A stretch of 27,548 nt of DNA from an uncultured Saprospiraceae bacterium. Lineage in GTDB: Bacteria; Bacteroidota; Bacteroidia; Chitinophagales; Saprospiraceae. The stretch is from contig CALCMV010000077.1 in the NCBI GenBank assembly GCA_937967535.1, forward strand, positions 1 through 27,548, given 5' to 3'. Positions 25,001 through 27,548 of the stretch are shown piece after piece. Every line of letters begins with the position of its first letter. The first letter of the stretch is position 1. The position numbers were made by a program, and so were the translations under genes. Under the pieces are notes generated by a model. It did no database searches. It worked only from the letters and a program-made list of their open reading frames with translations, and was not told the origin of the DNA.

Positions 25001-26476
25001 AGTGGAACTATTCCAACGGAATTGAGCAATCTAAGTAATTTAGGCTCATTATTCTTATCCGGTAATCAACTCACTGGTGGTATTCCACCTGAATTTGGCG
25101 ATATGAATTTGGGGCATTTGAGATTACACTACAACCAACTCAGTGGTTGTTATGATAGTAATTTAGCCAATTTATGTATTAGTTTAGACAACGATATTAA
25201 TGCCTATATAAGTATCGGCAACAACTTCGATGCCCCTTGGGAAGACTTCTGCCTAAACGGTTCAGGCAGTTGCGACGGTTCCTCTCCCGAACCAATCTGG
25301 CCCGGCGACTTCAATAATGACGGCATCGCCGATATTCAAGACTTGCTCTACTGGGGAGCGGCATCAGGTTTCACGGGAGCCACCCGCCCCAATGCCTCCT
25401 TCGCGTGGTCTGCCCAAGACTGTCCTGACTGGTCTTTATCCGTCAATGGCATCAACTCCAAGCACCAAGACGGCGACGGTGACGGCACGGTCAACACCAA
25501 CGACCTCAATGCCCTCATCCAAAACTACGGCAATACCCACAACTTCGCCCCACTCGCATACAGCACCGGAGCCGTACAGTACCGCCTCGAACTCATCAGC
25601 AGCGTACCCAACGGTAGTACCATTACCAATACCTACGAATTGTACGCCGAATCTCCGTCGGGTGTGCCGGTGAGTACACATGGCTTGGCGTGCAGCATTG
25701 ATTTTGACGACTTGCCTGTGAATAGTGTCAGCGTGGATGTCAGCAATTCATCCCTGATGCCCGATGAGCATATCGACATCTATCTCAACGCCCAAAACCG
25801 CCTCGACCTCGCCCTCACCCGCACCGACCAAAACAATCAAATCATAGACGGTGCAGTAGCAGAGATTGTGATAGGCACAATAGATGTTCAGGGAGGTGAT
25901 CCGTTTGAAATTTACATCAGTAATGGTCGCATGATGTCTGCCGATGGGAGCTTGACGGCTATTGGCAATACGACATTTTATGGTGCATTTACGGGCGGTC
26001 CTACGATTCTCAGCAATCTATCGGTCAATATCTCTGCTATCCACGAAGGCTGTAATGCACTCGGATCGGCTACAGCGCAAGTCACAGGTGGCACAGCCCC
26101 TTATACCTACGCATGGAGTACAGGCGCGACTACAAATACCGTCTCTAATCTGTCATCAGGTACATATATTGTTACGGTTAGTGACGTTACAGGACTTTCT
26201 AATGTTATCCCTTTTCAAGTTAACGGACAAGCCCCGATATACGATGCCAATGGCAACCTACTCTGCGGCAGTACCTGCCCCGATTACCTCTCGCCAAGCG
26301 GTGTCACTCCCAACGGCTTGTACAATGCAAGCATTACACTTGATTCGGATGCAGTAGTTCCGGCAGGAGATAATGTACAATTCAAAGCCGGACAAACCAT
26401 CAAACTGGATAAGGGCTTCACAATACAGCCGGGCGCGAATTTTTCTGGAGAAATTGAAGATTGCCCACAAAATTAA
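22004..26476 (+). CDS. Secreted M4 (thermolysin-like) metalloprotease with LRR, dockerin-like, SprB and C-terminal sorting domains
   Basis: From ATG 22004 the protein is 1490 residues; an upstream TTG at 21968 would put 12 residues before the signal peptide (MKFVIQTLVCVLLFGQLHAQ). Order: FTP-type propeptide (~30-210); M4 catalytic domain with HEMMH (356-360), third zinc ligand E380 in GALNESFSDIFGE, the same 24-residue spacing as thermolysin, and the active-site His450 in DNGGVHFNSG; proline linker (~546-551); two leucine-rich-repeat modules (555-786 and 787-1090) of the plant-like LSGxIPxELGN type; dockerin-like calcium loops (DFNNDGIADIQD, 1102-1113; DGDGDGTVNTND, 1156-1167); a SprB repeat (~1340-1405); and a C-terminal FKAGQTIKLDKGFTIQPGA segment matching the '3-coathanger stack' type, in place of a type A T9SS domain. 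All catalytic residues are present, so activity is expected. Base composition changes sharply inside the gene. Confidence 0.93.
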   Translation: MKFVIQTLVCVLLFGQLHAQSDPLTKDKAKSTNWLTLKAADQAPASDLATNKAALYLDTDDELTLFSTQDDALGYRHYRYQQTYKGIPVEGAIYLMHEKNNRVQHANGKLVHDLDLSTSPALSEVSALQAALTHINATLYAWNDPTHEQSLKQVKNRTDATFYPSGELVILDPDFQQKAANHRLAYKFDIYAVEPLTRQVVYVDAMNGTVLKTLEKIHDCTDTPASGTTNYSGNRSHTACQAGGTYTLKNNIGGGMQVFNANNTNGNPQIPFTDPDVFFESDPTANEVHWATEKTYEYFLNTHGRNSLDDNGMALYSWVHFGIDYNNAFWNGSWMTYGDGDNNTFSALTAPDVVAHEMMHGVTDFSADLIYSYESGALNESFSDIFGEVAENYMRGTNDWLMGADFTVRPGKTTLRNMSNPNDPTALTQQPDTYEGDFWYSGSGDNGGVHFNSGVQNFWFYLLSEGGSGINDNGEQYSISAIGMAKAAEIAYRSLTVYLTPNSQYADARTGAIQAATDLYGATSDEVQQVTSAWCAVGVGTCDNTPPPPPPSGTCDRQRDSLALVALYNSTNGENWTNTWDLSQPVYTWYGINTNTEGCVTCLDLDGTVDCSYFGDTGNNLVGNIPPEIGDLTELTYLGLSFNQLSGTIPSELGNLTNVTGFNLSHNPLTGSIPATLGNLNNVSAFAVNSCNLTGNIPPEFGNLTNVVELNFYSNNLTGSIPKELGNLTNLSILRIQDNQLSGCYDSNLTNLCNNLNSPWNSNTYISNGNNFGTTWEDFCNTGTGGCNTCRYNDSLALVALYNSANGTNWTNPWNLNQPIDTWYGVTLNEDGCVICLDTDDNPDCLTNYTVGNNLVGSIPPELGTLNNLVFLHMSYNDLSGSIPAEFGNLGSLQTLRIARNNLSGSVPPELGNLINLKSLDLQDNELSGSIPPELGNLNNVVEFSFATNNLSGNIPPELGNLSKVTHLRLSGNELSGVIPTELGGLTTLKLLYLSSNQLSGTIPTELSNLSNLGSLFLSGNQLTGGIPPEFGDMNLGHLRLHYNQLSGCYDSNLANLCISLDNDINAYISIGNNFDAPWEDFCLNGSGSCDGSSPEPIWPGDFNNDGIADIQDLLYWGAASGFTGATRPNASFAWSAQDCPDWSLSVNGINSKHQDGDGDGTVNTNDLNALIQNYGNTHNFAPLAYSTGAVQYRLELISSVPNGSTITNTYELYAESPSGVPVSTHGLACSIDFDDLPVNSVSVDVSNSSLMPDEHIDIYLNAQNRLDLALTRTDQNNQIIDGAVAEIVIGTIDVQGGDPFEIYISNGRMMSADGSLTAIGNTTFYGAFTGGPTILSNLSVNISAIHEGCNALGSATAQVTGGTAPYTYAWSTGATTNTVSNLSSGTYIVTVSDVTGLSNVIPFQVNGQAPIYDANGNLLCGSTCPDYLSPSGVTPNGLYNASITLDSDAVVPAGDNVQFKAGQTIKLDKGFTIQPGANFSGEIEDCPQN
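23666..25273 (+). repeat. Two tandem leucine-rich-repeat modules within the protease
   Basis: Each module has an N-cap (DSLALVALYNSxNGxNWTN followed by TWYG), a run of 24-residue LRRs and a C-cap (LSGCYDSNL, then YIS-GNNF and WEDFC). Module 1 (from 23666) has about five repeats; module 2 (from 24362) about eight. Caps are nearly identical between modules, so one arose by duplication of the other. The stretch is much more AT-rich than the flanking parts of the same gene. Confidence 0.9.
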
Positions 26477-26480
26477 AAAC

Positions 26481-26628
26481 CTACACAGGCTGACCGTGAA
26501 CGCTTACACAGGCAATTTTTAAGAACCATGCAAAATAAATTGAGTTTATAGAATGTCTGCTAATAACTAAATTATCTCACACATGGCAATTAAAAATACT
26601 TGTATCGGTTCGCGTTCAGCCTGTATAG
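26481..26628. repeat. Inverted repeat bounding ~148 bp downstream of the protease gene
   Basis: The 21 bases from 26481 (CTACACAGGCTGACCGTGAAC) match the reverse complement of 26608-26628 at 18 of 21 positions. The DNA between them also has a pair of similar pieces, ACACAGGCAATT at 26507-26518 and ACACATGGCAATT at 26579-26591. It begins 4 bases after the protease stop. It could be a miniature element, a hairpin, or related to the end of the adjacent insertion sequence, whose true left end I could not fix. Confidence 0.6.
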
Positions 26629-26769
26629 CAGCAGGTACATATAGTTACTCATTATTGATTGATGCTAATGTAATTGATACCAAACGTATGATAAGGGAAG
26701 GCGAAAAAAATAACCTACCCGTTGAAATATAAAAAAGTTGTATATTGGCTGCTCAGAAAATTCTCGCTT

Positions 26770-27051
26770 ATGGAAATCTATTTAGCAGCCGAAGTTATAG
26801 CAAGTTTTAATTCAGCGTTGAGTAAGCTGACGGGTTATAAACGTCGAGCCTACGCCGCCGAATTATGTGAAAAGTTCTTTGAAAGTTCTGCCCGTAAGAT
26901 GGAACGTCATCTAAAAGTCAGTCGTGAGATGGTGGAATTGGGGCTTAATGAACGACGTACAGGTATGCGTTGTGTGGACGCTTTTGAGCAAAGAGGTGCC
27001 AAAAAAAAGAGTGCATCTACGAAAGTCTCGAATCGGACATCAAAGAGATAG
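26770..27051 (+). CDS. ISAzo13-like transposase, N-terminal frame (ORF A)
   Basis: From ATG 26770 this frame gives 93 residues; the frame is open from a TTG at 26722. It contains the N-terminal helical part of the transposase (YAAELCEKFFESSARKMERH, then VSREMVELGLNERRTGMRC), which in this family is a DNA-binding helix-turn-helix region. After the A8 run at 27001-27008 the sequence becomes unrelated (SASTKVSNRTSKR) and stops at 27051, while the transposase continues in the -1 frame. It is therefore either the short product of a frameshifting pair or the upstream half of a mutated gene. Confidence 0.7.
   Translation: MEIYLAAEVIASFNSALSKLTGYKRRAYAAELCEKFFESSARKMERHLKVSREMVELGLNERRTGMRCVDAFEQRGAKKKSASTKVSNRTSKR
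27003..27009 (+). promoter_or_regulatory. Candidate -1 ribosomal frameshift site A_AAA_AAG
   Basis: In the ORF A frame the codons read AAA AAA AAG, giving the heptamer A_AAA_AAG, the type used by many insertion sequences. A -1 slip leads directly into the downstream transposase frame (next codon GAG at 27009). I could not identify a convincing stimulatory stem-loop downstream by eye. A plain sequencing or mutational indel in the A run is the alternative. Confidence 0.55.
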
Positions 27052-27548
27052 TTGACGAAGAAAGTCAAATTGACCCCCAATTGAAGACCCAACGTTGTTA
27101 CGTCAAACTGACAGAAAGCTACGTGTACCAAAAATTGCTGAAGGAGTACCACTATACAGCGGATAGCTTTTGCTCAAGAACGATTAATAATGTACTGAAC
27201 CGTTTAGGCTATACGCTGAAAAAAGTCTTGAAGACGAAGCCACAGAAGAAAATCCCACAGACAGATGCTATATTTGAAAACGTCCGCCAAAAACACAAAT
27301 TAGCGGCTGAAAATCCGCGTATTCTCCGTATTTCAGTAGATGTAAAAGCCAAAGTCAAAGTGGGCAACTTGAGTCGAAAAGGCTATTCACGTACTCAAAA
27401 CGCACCGATAGCTGACGACCACGACCACAAACATACGGCAGTATTAGTACCACTTGGAATACATGTTCTTAATACCGGACAATCCGATATTATCTTTGGT
27501 AATTCTAAAGAAACCGCCGAATTTATTGTAGATGGTTTACAACTATGG
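27009..27548 (+). CDS. ISAzo13-like transposase, catalytic frame (ORF B, partial)
   Basis: This -1 frame is open for 180 codons to the window edge and has no start of its own, as expected for a fused product. It contains a second DNA-binding stretch (YTADSFCSRTINNVLNRLGY, then TLKKVLKTKPQKKIPQTDAI) and the beginning of the DDE nuclease domain: RILRISVDVKAKVKVGNLSR, with the first catalytic Asp in SVDVKAK, then DHDHKHTAVLVPLGIHVL and TAEFIVDGLQLW. These segments resemble the ISAzo13 DDE family (Pfam DDE_Tnp_ISAZ013). The remaining catalytic acidic residues lie beyond the window. Confidence 0.75.

Larger units (their letters stand above)
26722..27548 (+). mobile_element. ISAzo13-like insertion sequence, 5' part (continues past the window)
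   Basis: Two overlapping reading frames together give the first ~260 residues of an ISAzo13-family (DDE) transposase. The right end, the rest of the DDE domain and the right inverted repeat lie outside the window. The left end is not defined: the start given here is the beginning of the open frame, and the terminal inverted repeat may lie further upstream, between 26477 and 26722. Confidence 0.75.

Noticed and set aside
26583..26732. 49-codon open frame upstream of the transposase
   Set aside because: It is short, overlaps the inverted repeat and the start of the transposase frame, and resembles nothing I know; it could equally be chance.

Overview
The window looks like chromosome from a Bacteroidota bacterium, most likely a Saprospiria (Saprospiraceae/Lewinella-like) relative. 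Direct support: type IX secretion (T9SS) C-terminal sorting domains, SprB repeats, a DUF1800-DUF1501 pair, DUF3822 next to rsmD, a Saprospiraceae-style dockerin-like segment, Bacteroidota-type promoters (TTTG-N19-TAnnTTTG), no obvious Shine-Dalgarno sequences, and AT-rich spacers. The taxonomic placement is inference; no rRNA gene is present.

Layout. 1-2.1 kb: AT-rich spacer with a long inverted repeat, then a SAM methyltransferase and a PAP2 phosphatase. 2.1-5.5 kb (minus strand): DUF1800 then DUF1501, a conserved pair whose second member carries a Tat-like N-terminus and a T9SS domain. 5.9-11.3 kb (plus strand): an Mpl-like Mur ligase, a broken AAA-ATPase/PD-(D/E)XK gene, a polyprenol-phosphate mannosyltransferase, and an apparent operon of a membrane-anchored protein, DUF3822 and rsmD. 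11.3-13.1 kb: 1.8 kb of very AT-rich DNA with no convincing gene. 13.1-20.2 kb: one giant secreted protein (2379 aa) made of two SprB-like units that each carry a ~200-residue insertion, then twelve SdrD_B-type domains arranged as one six-domain block duplicated in order, then a T9SS domain. 20.3-21.8 kb (minus): an alpha-helical protein of unknown function. 22.0-26.5 kb: a secreted thermolysin-like (M4) metalloprotease fused to two leucine-rich-repeat modules, a dockerin-like segment, a SprB repeat and a C-terminal '3-coathanger stack'-like domain. 26.7 kb to the end: the 5' part of an ISAzo13-like insertion sequence whose transposase is split by a -1 frameshift at A_AAA_AAG.

Common themes. 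Three genes (DUF1501, the giant SdrD_B protein, the M4-LRR protease) build cell-surface or secreted products by the T9SS route. The Mur ligase and PAP2 phosphatase relate to the cell envelope; the mannosyltransferase supplies a lipid-linked sugar donor. The rest is housekeeping or of unknown role.

Most unusual features: (i) gene boundaries in the first 9.3 kb are filled with short tandem 'word' repeats, a different word at most boundaries, usually in both orientations, reaching into the coding ends of neighbouring genes and in one case ending exactly at a start codon; (ii) the nested SprB insertion and the ordered duplication in the giant protein; (iii) the abrupt composition mosaic inside the protease-LRR gene. 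I did not find a clear new defence or enzymatic system; the boundary repeats and the nested surface-protein module are the best candidates for something undescribed.
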